Part shown: piece by piece, positions 27,121-36,262 of the stretch
Layout: each line of letters opens with the position of its first letter
Numbering within the stretch: the first letter of the stretch is position 1
Assembly: GCA_965218775.1 (NCBI GenBank)
Contig: CBDCLS010000003.1
Span: forward strand, 124,001-188,000
Reading direction: 5' to 3'
Source of the DNA: CAUZIZ01 sp965218775
Lineage (GTDB): Bacteria; Acidobacteriota; UBA6911; RPQK01; JAJDTT01
DNA: 64,000 nt
Translations under genes and position numbers: made by a program
Notes under the pieces: model-generated
Told to the model about the DNA's origin: nothing
Database searches by the model: none
The model's input: the letters and a program-made list of their open reading frames with translations, nothing else

Positions 27121-27690
27121 CTCAGGTAGTCATAACGTCCCCGCAGAGCGGGGAGCTTGGCGGTTGTGAGCCGCCCCAAGGGCGGCCAATCTTTACTCGT
27201 TAGAACAAGCCGTCGTCCTTACCGTCGAGGTGATCTTGATGTCGGATGTATTTGCGAATCTGCTTCTCTTCGAATCCAACCGTCGAGACCGCATAGCCGC
27301 GCGCCCACAACTTTTCGCCGTTGAAGTTGCGCTTCCTGCCCCCAAATTGGCGTGCCACCGCAATCGCGCTTTTCCCCTTGAGGTAGCCGATCACCTGAGC
27401 CACCGAATACTTCGGCGGGACCTGGATCAACATATGCACATGGTCTACTACCATGTGTCCTTCCAGGATGGTGCTCTCCCTTTGCCTCGCCAATTCTCGC
27501 AAGACCGGGCCCAGAAACTCTCGAATCTTTCCGTACAGCACTTTCCTTCTCCCTTTGGGGACAAACACGATATGGTATTTGCAGTCCCATCGGGTATGGC
27601 TTAAGCTCTCATATGACATGCTTTATGCCTCCTTTGTGGGTACCGCCAAGCCCCAAAGGAGGCATCCTATTACTGAATCTAAATGTCAAA
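27121..27690 (-). mobile_element. IS200-group insertion sequence between DUF1800 and DUF1501 genes
   Basis: It contains tnpA only. Structured ends are visible: a CCCCGC-AGA-GCGGGG hairpin at 27139-27153 and a second GC-rich hairpin at about 27170-27186 on one side, and a long hairpin at 27625-27665 (ATGCCTCCTTTG... CAAAGGAGGCAT) on the other. IS200/IS605 elements lack inverted repeats but use such subterminal hairpins for single-strand transposition. Exact borders cannot be set from one copy. Confidence 0.75.
27200..27619 (-). CDS. tnpA: IS200/IS605-type transposase TnpA (Y1, HUH)
   Basis: This encodes 139 residues, full length for the family. CKYHIVFVPKGRRKVLYG opens the fold; the HUH pair is in VDHVHMLIQVPP (about 58-69), and the catalytic Tyr is in the YAVSTVGFEEKQIRKYIRHQ region. 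It acts as a dimer that cuts and joins single-stranded IS ends. The reading frame is intact, so the element may be active. Confidence 0.95.
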   Translation of the reverse strand: MSYESLSHTRWDCKYHIVFVPKGRRKVLYGKIREFLGPVLRELARQRESTILEGHMVVDHVHMLIQVPPKYSVAQVIGYLKGKSAIAVARQFGGRKRNFNGEKLWARGYAVSTVGFEEKQIRKYIRHQDHLDGKDDGLF

Positions 27691-27708
27691 CCTGGAAAGT
27701 CTCACTGG

Positions 27709-29367
27709 TCAAACCAGTGGCTTACCTGTCTTCGAGTTATCCGGGCACATGGCGATGAGGCCGATCATGGCCCGCAAACGTTCCCTTACTCGATCGTCCG
27801 TGTCCAGGTGCAGCGGCAGATCCGGATTCCGACCCTGTGCCATGAATCCGATGATCCTGTTCCGATCCGATTCCACGATCTCTCGACCCAGAAGTCGGTC
27901 GATCCAGAAGTCGGCCAGTGCATTGGGAGATCGGACCGTGACGGGCGTCTCTGCCACCACGTCGTGAAGGTAGTTGTCGTCGCTCTCGGTGTTGACGATC
28001 CAGTTTAACATCCTCCAGGTTCCGATCAGCGGAGTCGCGCTGAGCCACTCCTCCCGCGTATCTGGATAGCCATTGGGGGGTCTCCAGCCAAACGGTTTCT
28101 GACCGGTGTGGTTCAGCAAGTACCTGAAAGTACGACTGAAGCGGTGCTCGCTGTACTCCGGATCGGATGCCGAGTAGTAGGTGAACGTCGTCCCCAGACC
28201 GCGGAGAAAGCTGGTCAACACCTCGAACGGACGTTTGACCTTGCGCCCCCAAGTGAGCCTGAACTCCTGGGAAAGCAGGATCCACCGCACGACCTGGGCT
28301 AGTTGGTCCGGAGCCTGCCAGGTCGCGGTGAAGAGCTGTGCGGCCTCTTCCACCAGCCGTGCCGAGGGCCGATCCGCCACCAAGCGGCGGCAGAGCTTGT
28401 AGGCAATGTGACGCCCCGTCCCCGGGTGGGAGGCCAAAAGATCCAGCACCATCTTCCCATCGGCGAGGGGTGGCTGGTCGGGTGGCAGAAACTGTCCCAA
28501 TACGTTCTTCTGAAACCGGTCATGCCAATCCGTGCGATACCAGAACTCTCCTGTGTCCTCGTTCACCGTCCAACCCGTAAGGGAGCGTGTGGCCTCGTAC
28601 ACATCGTCGTCCACGTAGCCCACGGGTTTACCGGTTCCGTCCCGAGGCACCTCGCTCTGTCGACCAACGCCCAGGTAGTGATCCGCACCCAGGGTGTGGA
28701 GCTCGAACAGCTCTCTGGCATAGTTCTCATTGGGGCCCGCGTTGACGTTCACGTAATTGTCCAGGTAGAACAGCATGGCGGGACTGGTGGCGACCGCCTC
28801 CAACATCTCCCGGAAGTTCCCTAGGAGATGGGGCCTGATCACGGAGTTGTCGTAGTGGGAGAACATCGACGAGATTGCGCCGCTCTGGGGAAAGACGTTG
28901 AAGTGGTTGTTCCAGAAGTCCGCCAGGACCTCGAGTAGCTGCCGCTTGCTGTAGACCGCTCGGATAAAGACTGCCGTTTCGGTTTCGTGGAGCGGTTGGT
29001 TGCGAGCGCTGCTCGGGCCGCGCCTGTGCTCTGCCCACAGTTGAGTTTGAGACTTGGTCAACGTCGTGTAGCGTTCCAGCCGCGCATCCAGCTCGTCGTC
29101 GTTGATGGACGTTGGATCCAGCTGCTGATCGACGTATGTCTCCAGCCTCGATTGGTCGTCGCCACCCAGAGCCAGGAAGGCCTCCAGGTCCCCTGGGCGA
29201 GGGCCGAATGCCATTCGGTTGAGGGTAATCACGCCCAAAGGAGGTCGCGATGCTGGAGGAGTCCGGGGTTTGAAGCCAGACAGCCTCCGTGGGGAGACAA
29301 ATGCACCCGTACCGCTACGCCGAATCCGGGATCGCGATGGAGCGACTCTACGTAGGCCTCTGGGCAT
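27709..29367 (-). CDS. DUF1800 family protein
   Basis: This encodes 552 residues. Recognisable segments: LNRMAFGPRPGDLEAFLALG (about 49-68), LADFWNNHFNVFPQ (about 148-161), SPAMLFYLDNYVNVNAGPNENYARELFELHTLG, SLTGWTVNEDTG and KPFGWRPPNGYPD. Large, probably exported proteins that occur beside DUF1501 genes in many environmental bacteria; function unknown. No clear signal peptide, but the N-terminus is strongly basic. Its stop codon lies in a small palindrome (CACTGGTCAAACCAGTG, 27703-27719). Confidence 0.9.
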   Translation of the reverse strand: MPRGLRRVAPSRSRIRRSGTGAFVSPRRLSGFKPRTPPASRPPLGVITLNRMAFGPRPGDLEAFLALGGDDQSRLETYVDQQLDPTSINDDELDARLERYTTLTKSQTQLWAEHRRGPSSARNQPLHETETAVFIRAVYSKRQLLEVLADFWNNHFNVFPQSGAISSMFSHYDNSVIRPHLLGNFREMLEAVATSPAMLFYLDNYVNVNAGPNENYARELFELHTLGADHYLGVGRQSEVPRDGTGKPVGYVDDDVYEATRSLTGWTVNEDTGEFWYRTDWHDRFQKNVLGQFLPPDQPPLADGKMVLDLLASHPGTGRHIAYKLCRRLVADRPSARLVEEAAQLFTATWQAPDQLAQVVRWILLSQEFRLTWGRKVKRPFEVLTSFLRGLGTTFTYYSASDPEYSEHRFSRTFRYLLNHTGQKPFGWRPPNGYPDTREEWLSATPLIGTWRMLNWIVNTESDDNYLHDVVAETPVTVRSPNALADFWIDRLLGREIVESDRNRIIGFMAQGRNPDLPLHLDTDDRVRERLRAMIGLIAMCPDNSKTGKPLV

Positions 29368-29533
29368 AGTCGCGGCTGGCTTGGCTCTCCCCTGAGAAAA
29401 CGGATTGTACCACTCTTTGGTGCTGATCAGGTCTAAAAAAGTCTAACAGGGATAGCCGACCCCCCAAGGTGCGACCTGTCACAAGGCCCTCCGTTGGGCT
29501 CAGGGGAGAGCCCAGAAGTCACGAGTTGCTCGT

Positions 29534-30364
29534 TCATCTGTCCAACTTCAAAGGCAGGGCCAGAACCTCCCTGAGCTTCAGAGGTTTCGGCCGCTGTCCG
29601 GGAAGCCCCACCACGATCTCGGATTCCTCGCTGGCGTAGACATAGGTCCTCGAGAGCCGGTCCCAACAGGAGAAGATGGTGCCGTAGTTGCGATTGTGTT
29701 CTGTCTCCAGAATCGAATGGTGGAGTCGGTGCAGAGAGGGTGTGACAACGAGGAAACCGATCCATCTCTCCAGACTGGTCGAAATCCGGATGTCGCTGTG
29801 GACAAACAGGTTGAAGAAGCCGAATACCACTTCAAAGGCCACCAGACCCAGAACAGGCAAGCCGGTCAGCGTCACAACCAGGAGGCGAACTCCTATTGCG
29901 ATCAGGATCTCTCCTGGATGAAAACGAAAGGCGGTAGACGCGTCGAAGACGGCATCGGAGTGGTGGGCGGAATGGAAACGCCACAGAAAAAAAGACTTAT
30001 GGTTGGCCCGATGCCAGATCCAGGCCACGAAATCCAACAAGACGATCGTCATCGCGACCTCCGACCAATACGGGAAGCTGGCAACTTCAAAGAATCCAAT
30101 GCCGCTTTCCCGCACCGTGACAGCCCAGGTGCAGACACAGGCGCCACAAAGCAGAGAGGTCAGAAACGCATTGATGGCTGCAACGGAGCAATTCACCTTC
30201 CAATTGTTCAGTAACTGTCGAAAGACCAGCCGGCTGGGAAGCAAAGATTGGAAGAGCACGATCAGCAGAAGCGAGATCAGAACTCCCCCTGCCTTGTAGA
30301 GCTGGAAATCATCCCGGATAACGTATTCGAGATTGTCCATCGCCATCCTCTCCAACATTCGCAT
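29534..30364 (-). CDS. Sterol desaturase / fatty acid hydroxylase family membrane protein
   Basis: This encodes 276 residues. Several membrane segments (about 27-44, 60-82, 97-116, 150-185). The three histidine boxes that bind the di-iron centre are complete: HRANH (about 118-122), HSAHH (about 131-135) and HRLHH (about 211-215). It would hydroxylate or desaturate a lipid or isoprenoid chain using O2. The ATG at 30364 has AGGAAG upstream; in-frame ATGs at 30346 and 30340 are alternatives. No adjacent lipid genes identify the substrate. Confidence 0.9.
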   Translation of the reverse strand: MRMLERMAMDNLEYVIRDDFQLYKAGGVLISLLLIVLFQSLLPSRLVFRQLLNNWKVNCSVAAINAFLTSLLCGACVCTWAVTVRESGIGFFEVASFPYWSEVAMTIVLLDFVAWIWHRANHKSFFLWRFHSAHHSDAVFDASTAFRFHPGEILIAIGVRLLVVTLTGLPVLGLVAFEVVFGFFNLFVHSDIRISTSLERWIGFLVVTPSLHRLHHSILETEHNRNYGTIFSCWDRLSRTYVYASEESEIVVGLPGQRPKPLKLREVLALPLKLDR

Positions 30365-30797
30365 CGCGCTTCCTGCACGACCTCAGAATAGGCTATATCA
30401 GAACTGAAACTGGCTCAATCGTCATCGCCGAGAGCGTTCGCAAGAGACCGCCTCCAGGAGAAGGCGCAAGTTCACATCACCCAGGAGATGCTAATCTTAT
30501 CTACCGGATCTGTGAATTGAGACCACTACCCAGCAACCGAGGACTGTGAGCCAACGCCGCACGGACGATTCTGGCCGCAAGTCCCACAAATTGAGTTGTT
30601 CGACCGGCTCCGCTAAGCTCAGGAAACAGAGTGTCGCCTGCAAACATCCCCTTCCAGAAGAATGCGTTCTACTCCTGCCGAAAACCTCAGCGCATTCTAC
30701 GGCTTGGAGCCCGCCGATCGCTCTACTGCTGGATACACCTCCCGTGAATATCCGGGAGCACTGGGGTGGAAGTAACTTCGTCCACTCAGGCAGAGAC
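30365..30797. other. Gap of 433 bp without an assigned gene
   Basis: A plus-strand frame in phase with the next gene is open from about 30546, but its translation is Ser/Pro/His-rich and unlike a signal peptide or dehydrogenase N-terminus, so I treat it as leader DNA. I see no repeat, RNA or terminator in it. Confidence 0.4.
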
Positions 30798-32045
30798 GTG
30801 GGTCTTCGAGACAATGCTCCCTGGTGCGGAGAAGCCGCTATTCTTCCGAAGTCCGATCTACCTGCTCGAGAGGTTGTCGCGAGAGCGGGTTGTCTCCTGC
30901 TGCTAATCTTGAGTAGCATCGGCTGTGGTTCCCCTGAGAAAGGACCGACGCCAGCGCCATTGCCTCCCCCGAAGGTCCGCCTCGAGGTGCTGACGGAGGG
31001 CTTTGCGGCTGCCGTCAAAATGGCGCTTCTTCCCGGCGGCCGTTTCCTGGTTACGGAAAAACATTCGGGGCAAGTGCGCCTCGTCGATGCGACGTTTACT
31101 CTTCAGGACCCGCCGGTAGCAGATGTCTCCGTCAATCATGCCGGGGAACGGGGCCTATTGGGCATTGCGGCCCACCCCGATTTTGAGCGCAATGGCTACG
31201 TTTATATCTACTATGTGGCCAGTGCCTCTGGCCAGGACAGTACGGAGCGATACGGGGAATGTGAGATCCGTGTCGCTCGCTTCCGTCTGCACGCCAAGGT
31301 TGCCGAGGCACCACCTGAAACGCTCATCACGCTGCCAGCACGTCCAGGCCCGCTCCACAACGGTGGTTGTATCCTCTTCGGGCCAGACGGCAAACTCTAT
31401 GTCAGCTTGGGCGAGCTCAACAAGAACGCCAACCTCATGAGTCAGCTCAAGGGCAATCCGCGTGGCAAGATCCTGCGCTACAACGATGACGGCAGCATCC
31501 CATCGGATAACCCACTTGGCCCTGACAACCCGATCTATATCTACGGTATACGGAATTCGTTTGGCTTTGTGTTCGACTCCGTTGACGGTGGCCTGTTGGT
31601 CAGTGACAACGGTCCAAAAGGCCATGACAGTCTAACGAAGGCACTTCCCGGCGACAATCTAGGCTGGCCCCTCGTCTGGGGTACGGTCGACGCCTGGTAT
31701 GAACGTTGGGGTGCGCGGTGGCTGGGGAAGCGCTTTCGTCCGCCTCTGTGGGAAAGCTTCGAGCACAACACAGTACCGACCGCAGTCCAGGTCCTCACCG
31801 ACAATCGGTACGGTCCGGCTATGGCGGGACGCGTCCTCGTGGGCGAATACGGCACGGAACGAGTCAGACAGTTCGCCCTGGACGAACGAACACGGCGCTC
31901 TGTCGTCGGCATCGGTGCGTTTCTCGACGGGCTGACGGGTATTGTGGATTTGCAATGCGGAGCAGACGGACGTCTCTATATCCTGACGATGACGGGGCTC
32001 TACCGGGTTGAGCCGCTGTCCACGAGCGGCGTGTCGCCGGGTTAG
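30798..32045 (+). CDS. PQQ-type sugar dehydrogenase, probable lipoprotein
   Basis: This encodes about 415 residues from GTG 30798. This start is chosen because it leaves a hydrophobic segment ending in a lipobox (LLLLILSSIGCGS) near the N-terminus. A longer frame reaches 30546 but its extra part is not protein-like. The propeller domain shows GERGLLGIAAHPDFERNG, LHNGGCILFGPDG, PRGKILRYNDDG, GIRNSFGF, SDNGPKGHD and GDNLGWP. It shares the fold with the protein at 5464-7362 but lacks its C-terminal surface domain. Probably oxidises sugars in the periplasm. Confidence 0.82.
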   Translation: MGLRDNAPWCGEAAILPKSDLPAREVVARAGCLLLLILSSIGCGSPEKGPTPAPLPPPKVRLEVLTEGFAAAVKMALLPGGRFLVTEKHSGQVRLVDATFTLQDPPVADVSVNHAGERGLLGIAAHPDFERNGYVYIYYVASASGQDSTERYGECEIRVARFRLHAKVAEAPPETLITLPARPGPLHNGGCILFGPDGKLYVSLGELNKNANLMSQLKGNPRGKILRYNDDGSIPSDNPLGPDNPIYIYGIRNSFGFVFDSVDGGLLVSDNGPKGHDSLTKALPGDNLGWPLVWGTVDAWYERWGARWLGKRFRPPLWESFEHNTVPTAVQVLTDNRYGPAMAGRVLVGEYGTERVRQFALDERTRRSVVGIGAFLDGLTGIVDLQCGADGRLYILTMTGLYRVEPLSTSGVSPG

Positions 32046-32049
32046 CTGT

Positions 32050-32300
32050 TTAGGACTTTCAAGAGGGAATCAAAATAGAGGTCAATCCCAACGGGATTGC
32101 GTATTCCAGCCCAGGGTTTCCCAACCCTGGGGGAGTCCACCGCCTTTGGATCTCATCCCTGAAGGGGATGCGTACAGGGGAACACGGGAAATTGTGCGAG
32201 CGCGGGAAGCGCCGGACGAGTTGTCCGACTCTCTCCTCGGAACTGGGCCTCATATTGCTAACGAGTCAAGGCGTTCGCGGCACTGTATTCCCCTACTGTT
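32050..32300. repeat. Dispersed repeat family F, uninterrupted copy (in the 32046-32666 gap)
   Basis: It starts TTTAGGACTTTCAAGAGGGA, continues AGGTCAATCCCAACGGGATT, CCCAGGGTTTCCCAACCCTG (itself palindromic), then GCGAGCGCGGGAAGCGCCGG, and ends near CGGCACTGTATTCCCCTACT. This copy gives the reference for insertions in the copies at 7421 and 41772. From 32300 to 32666 I see nothing nameable except TGCTCACT-type phrases. Confidence 0.75.
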
Positions 32301-32666
32301 AACTGATCACTACATCACTGCTCACTATTCAATTTCAGCTTAGTCACGCCCCCAGCTGCCTGCTGAATCATTCACGGAAAAAAGTTTATCAGCCCCGCAC
32401 CGTGACTCTTTCTTCTTGCTTTCTCGGTGGGTCTCCCCGAGAGGTGGTTCTCCGATGGGATTTGAGATGAGTGCACTTTGGAGGTTGAACATCTGCAAGC
32501 CGTCCCCACGATAGTCACAAACGACTCCTCCTCGTCCTCCTGCGGACAAGCTCTCCTCGACTTTTTTTGGTCTCTTTCTTGCCTCTCGTGGCTACCGAAC
32601 AGGGAGTCGTTATCGATCGATTCCATACAAGAAAGGGGAGGTTATTTGCTAACCAGGAGGAAGTTT

Positions 32667-33734
32667 ATGATCATTCACAAAAGACGTTTCCGCGGTCTGA
32701 CCCGAGTTCTTCTTGCAGGGATTTTACTCTTCAATTCGGTGGCCTTAGGGGCTGCCAAGGGAGGGAAAAAGAATCCAAGGACTCGAGAAGTTCCTATCGG
32801 ACTCCGCTTGCCTGATGGGAACGAGCTCTACTTCAAGGACTGTGCCCGGCTTGATGTCGCTGTGAACAAAGGCGAAGTCGCTGCGGACGGCTCCGGTTGC
32901 CTGGGGCTGACTCCGCTTCACTGGGCAGTGGTCCGCCACCCCGACAAAGTAGCCGCGCTGCTGAGTGCGGGAGCCAACCTGAACGCAAAAGCGACCGGTG
33001 GGTTGACTCCTCTCCACGCGGCGGCGCAGTCTGGCTCCTACGATGTGGCGCTGTTTCTGCTTTCGCAAGGAGCTGATCCGCAGGCCACCCTGAACAACCG
33101 CAAGACAGCCCTTCACGTGTTGTATTCACCTTCTGCCTGCACTTCTTGCGAAGGAAAACCACAGCAGGCCAGCCGGGAGGAGATCGCAACCCGTCTCGTC
33201 GAAGCGGGGGTGAGCCCTAATGCGCGGGACACGGCGGGGGTTTCGGCTTTGCACTATGCCGCGATGGGTACGGATGCTCAGGAGGCGACGGCCGAGCTGA
33301 TGCTGCTGAGAGCGGATCCCAGCGTCCGTGACGACGAAGGGGCGCCGGTCTCGTTTTATGCTTCGCTCGCCGGCAATACGGTGACAGCGGAATGGGCGCG
33401 GCTGGCTGCCGGAAACCCTGTAGATGATGTGGACCTTGGAGGGAGGAGACGAGAGGAGTGGGCTCTGGCCAAGAAAACGGAAATGGATGTTCTAAGGGAC
33501 TCCTTCAAGCCAGAGACCCTCACTGGCCCGGCTGCATCCGGTCCGGCTGGAGTACGCTTCTCCGACTGCCACTATTGGATGGGTGGGGTATGCGCTCTTA
33601 TGGGTAGTACGGGATGCTTTTTCGCGTGCATAGGCTTGACGGGACCCTTTGCTTTTCTGTGCGGGATGATGTGCGGCTTGCTCTTCTACATTGATTGCTG
33701 GACTGCTGTCGAGTTGACTTGTGGTCCGGGCTAG
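32667..33734 (+). CDS. Exported ankyrin-repeat protein with symmetric cysteine-rich (halocin C8-like?) tail
   Basis: This encodes 355 residues. ATG 32667 follows a strong site (CAGGAGG, 32654-32660). The signal peptide is within residues 1-29 (LLAGILLFNSVALGAA). Four ankyrin repeats follow: TPLHWAVVRHPDKVAALLSA (about 82), TPLHAAAQSGSYDVALFLLS (about 115), a third with insert (TALHVLYS, then EEIATRLVEAGVSPNAR) and SALHYAAMGTDAQEATAELM. A charged linker leads to the last 56 residues (300-355), hydrophobic and Gly-rich, with eight Cys spaced 8-8-4-11-4-8-8. Known halocin C8-like peptides also use C-x7-C and C-x3-C steps. The signal and repeats are seen directly; a disulfide hairpin or bacteriocin-like role is inferred. 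Confidence 0.85.
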   Translation: MIIHKRRFRGLTRVLLAGILLFNSVALGAAKGGKKNPRTREVPIGLRLPDGNELYFKDCARLDVAVNKGEVAADGSGCLGLTPLHWAVVRHPDKVAALLSAGANLNAKATGGLTPLHAAAQSGSYDVALFLLSQGADPQATLNNRKTALHVLYSPSACTSCEGKPQQASREEIATRLVEAGVSPNARDTAGVSALHYAAMGTDAQEATAELMLLRADPSVRDDEGAPVSFYASLAGNTVTAEWARLAAGNPVDDVDLGGRRREEWALAKKTEMDVLRDSFKPETLTGPAASGPAGVRFSDCHYWMGGVCALMGSTGCFFACIGLTGPFAFLCGMMCGLLFYIDCWTAVELTCGPG

Positions 33735-33834
33735 GCAGCAGGTCGAGCGCTGGATGCGGTGAAGCCGACTTGGGTGGTGAGTAGCCACTCAAGATTTTCC
33801 AGTGAGGAAAACGACTGAACCAGGCTAGATACAC

Positions 33835-34001
33835 CTAGTACTCTGTCAACCTGGAGATTGTGGGTTATGGACGAGCCATGGTGGTCGAGGTCAAGGCGCG
33901 CGGCCGCAGGCATAGCTTGGTCTACGTCCAGGACGCGCAACGCAGAGATCGGACGCCAGGGCCGTTCAGAACCTACCATTTCTAGGTTGACAGGGTACTA
34001 G
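33835..34001. repeat. Terminal-inverted-repeat element, family E (MITE-like); main content of the 33735-34115 gap
   Basis: The left end CTAGTACTCTGTCAACCTGG pairs with the right end, whose reverse complement is CTAGTACCCTGTCAACCTAG, over about 31 nt. Size 167 bp. An outer inverted pair (ACTGAACCAGGCTAG at 33814-33828 versus CTAGCCTGGTTTAGT at 33998-34012) surrounds it. Confidence 0.85.
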
Positions 34002-34115
34002 CCTGGTTTAGTCCTTTTAGTCTCCGGACACCGCAACTGTGGGGCCCGTTCGTTGCCAGTGTTGTGTGTGATCGATGAACCTAGTGACGAACCTTAGAAC
34101 CGACAAGGTGACACC

Positions 34116-34631
34116 ATGAATCCTAATCTCTATTCGGTAGTACCTATGGCCATCGGCATGATCTTTCTTATCCTGCTGGCCGTGTATCTAAGACTCTACG
34201 ATTTCCGAGGAGCGCCGATTCAGAAGCGCAACGCCTATAGCATAGTCGCGGCGACCTTCTTCCTGGCCACCTTCAGCTTAGGAATTGGTCTCGACAAGTT
34301 TGCCAATCTTGAAACCCTTGTATTGACGGGAGTCTTGTTCCCCGGACTAGCCGCTATCTCCATCTGGTGGATAAAGGGCAAATTGAGAGGCCATGAGGTT
34401 TTCCGCAAAACCAAGAGCATTCGAATGCAATCCGTGTCGATTTTCCTGTTCGTGTTCCTGCTCATCTTTTCCTTGATGCAAGCTCAGTTCAGATCGTCCT
34501 TCGAGGCACCTGCATGGATCATCGCCGGCTTACTCTTGTCTTTCTTTTTGGGCACAATCTTCAATTTCCTCTACGTGATGAAGCTGGAAAGGAAGCTTGG
34601 TCAAAAAATAGTCGAGAGGAAAGAGGTCTAA
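34116..34631 (+). CDS. Multi-pass membrane protein of unknown function
   Basis: This encodes 171 residues with five probable transmembrane segments (about 6-26, 40-60, 66-86, 103-121, 131-155) and a basic cytoplasmic-type tail (KLERKLGQKIVERKEV). No family recognised. It follows the ankyrin/Cys-tail gene on the same strand with a family E element between them. A link such as immunity or export is possible but unsupported. Confidence 0.75.
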   Translation: MNPNLYSVVPMAIGMIFLILLAVYLRLYDFRGAPIQKRNAYSIVAATFFLATFSLGIGLDKFANLETLVLTGVLFPGLAAISIWWIKGKLRGHEVFRKTKSIRMQSVSIFLFVFLLIFSLMQAQFRSSFEAPAWIIAGLLLSFFLGTIFNFLYVMKLERKLGQKIVERKEV

Positions 34632-34800
34632 CCGATCGATCAACTGCCCGGGACTGATCGGAGCGTGACCCGAGATGCAACGGGGCGTATAATCCGCTGG
34701 ATCATCGGCTTCAGGGCAGGTGCCAGCATGGCCAGCCGAGGAGTTTTCCCGGGTGCTTGCTGACACTCGGTATCTCCCCTGCCCCGAACTGAGTCCAGCT

Positions 34801-36192
34801 ATGACGCCAACAATCGGCTCGCCCGACGGCTCGGCCACGAACATCCGCTACCAGGTCTTGGCTTGGCTTTGCCTGGCGTCGGCCCTGGCCTACATCCAGA
34901 GAAACTGCGTCTCCGTAGCCGAGAGCACGATCCGCGGAGAGCTGGAACTCACCAAGGAACAGATGGGCTGGATCCTTAGCGGGTTCTTCTGGAGCTATGC
35001 CTCCTTCCAGGTTCCGGCCGGCTGGCTGGGGGATCGCTGGGGCTCTCGTCTGACCCTTCCGCTGTACTCCGGAGTGTGGTCCAGTACGACGGCCGTGTCT
35101 GCACTGGCTGGGACCTTCGTAACGGTTTGGCTGGTGCAGGTATTCGACCTGGGCTCCCCGGTGTGGTTCGCCTGGCTGTGGCTCCTTGCCTTTCGCCTGA
35201 CAGCCGGAGTCGCTCAGGCCGGTCTATTCCCTTGTGCCGCAGTAATCCTCTCTCGCTGGGGACCTTCGACCTGGCTGGGTACAGGAGGAGGACTTCTAGG
35301 ATCCTCAATGCAGGTGGGTGCTATCGTGGCTGCCTTTCTCACCGGGGTCCTCCTGGAAAGGGGCCTGTCCTGGCAGACGGTGTTTCTTCTCTACGCACTT
35401 CCGGGCGGCCTCTGGTCGATTTTCTTCTATCGTTGGTTTCGAGATAGTCCCAGCGATCACGTCAAGGTCAACGCAGAAGAGCTCGCGTTGATTTCCAATC
35501 CAGGCGGGGAGAAGAAGGAGGAAGAGTCGAACGAAGAGCAAGCCGTGGCTACGAACTCTCGAACGCCGTGGTTGAAGCTGGCCACTAGTCCTCCCATGTG
35601 GTGCATCTGCGGCCAGCAGTTCTGTCGAGCGGCGGGCTATATCTTCTTTGCCAGCTGGTTTCCCACTTTTCTTCAAGAATCGAGGGGTGTTTCCCTGGCC
35701 GAATCCGGGATCCTCACGGCAGTGCCACTGCTGGCCGTGCTCATCGGTTCACCTCTAGGGGGAATGATCTCCGACCGAATCTACTCTGCCACTGGAAGCG
35801 CCGACATCGCTCGCAGGGGAATGGCTGTAGTTTGTATGATCGCCGCGACTCTCTTGATGGTCGCTGCATGCCTGATTCAGAATCCCCACGGTGCCGTGAT
35901 CACGATGGCGGCGGGAGCCTTCTGCCTGGCGCTTGCAGGTCCCCTCGTGTACTCGGTTACGATCGAAATGGGCGGACGATCCGTGGCAACCGCCTTTGGG
36001 ATCATGAACATGTCGGGGAATCTGGGCGCAGCCGCCTTTCCAGCCGTGGTCCCCTTTCTGTTGGGACCGTCGCAGGAGGATTGGAGCCTGGTACTGGTCG
36101 TGTTCTGCCTCCTCTTCGCGGCCGCTAGTCTCTTCTGGATGCTGTTGAAGCCCCATGGCACCTTTGAAAGTCAGTCTCTCTTGAGAAAGTGA
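34801..36192 (+). CDS. MFS transporter, anion:cation symporter-like
   Basis: This encodes about 463 residues from ATG 34801; no strong ribosome site fixes the start. Twelve hydrophobic segments; the first-loop motif GWLGDRWGSRLTLP (about 76-89) and the early AYIQRNCVSVAESTI segment resemble the ACS group (hexuronate, glucarate, phthalate and similar organic anions). Loop 6-7 is long and acidic (GGEKKEEESNEEQAV). Import of sugar acids or other carboxylates across the inner membrane is likely, consistent with the sugar-acid genes elsewhere. A TATAAT lies at about 34687. Confidence 0.87.
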   Translation: MTPTIGSPDGSATNIRYQVLAWLCLASALAYIQRNCVSVAESTIRGELELTKEQMGWILSGFFWSYASFQVPAGWLGDRWGSRLTLPLYSGVWSSTTAVSALAGTFVTVWLVQVFDLGSPVWFAWLWLLAFRLTAGVAQAGLFPCAAVILSRWGPSTWLGTGGGLLGSSMQVGAIVAAFLTGVLLERGLSWQTVFLLYALPGGLWSIFFYRWFRDSPSDHVKVNAEELALISNPGGEKKEEESNEEQAVATNSRTPWLKLATSPPMWCICGQQFCRAAGYIFFASWFPTFLQESRGVSLAESGILTAVPLLAVLIGSPLGGMISDRIYSATGSADIARRGMAVVCMIAATLLMVAACLIQNPHGAVITMAAGAFCLALAGPLVYSVTIEMGGRSVATAFGIMNMSGNLGAAAFPAVVPFLLGPSQEDWSLVLVVFCLLFAAASLFWMLLKPHGTFESQSLLRK

Positions 36193-36262
36193 TGTCGGGA
36201 ATGCTCCGGATCCGGTCGAGATTGTTTCCGTCGTAACCCCACGTTAGTTGGAGGGAATCGGA

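Noticed and set aside
28303..28824. Plus-strand open frame opposite DUF1800
   Set aside because: Antisense of a conserved gene, no recognisable protein features.
32059..32343. Small proteins encoded by repeat F
   Set aside because: The same translation recurs wherever the repeat occurs and is broken by insertions; no protein-level conservation is evident.
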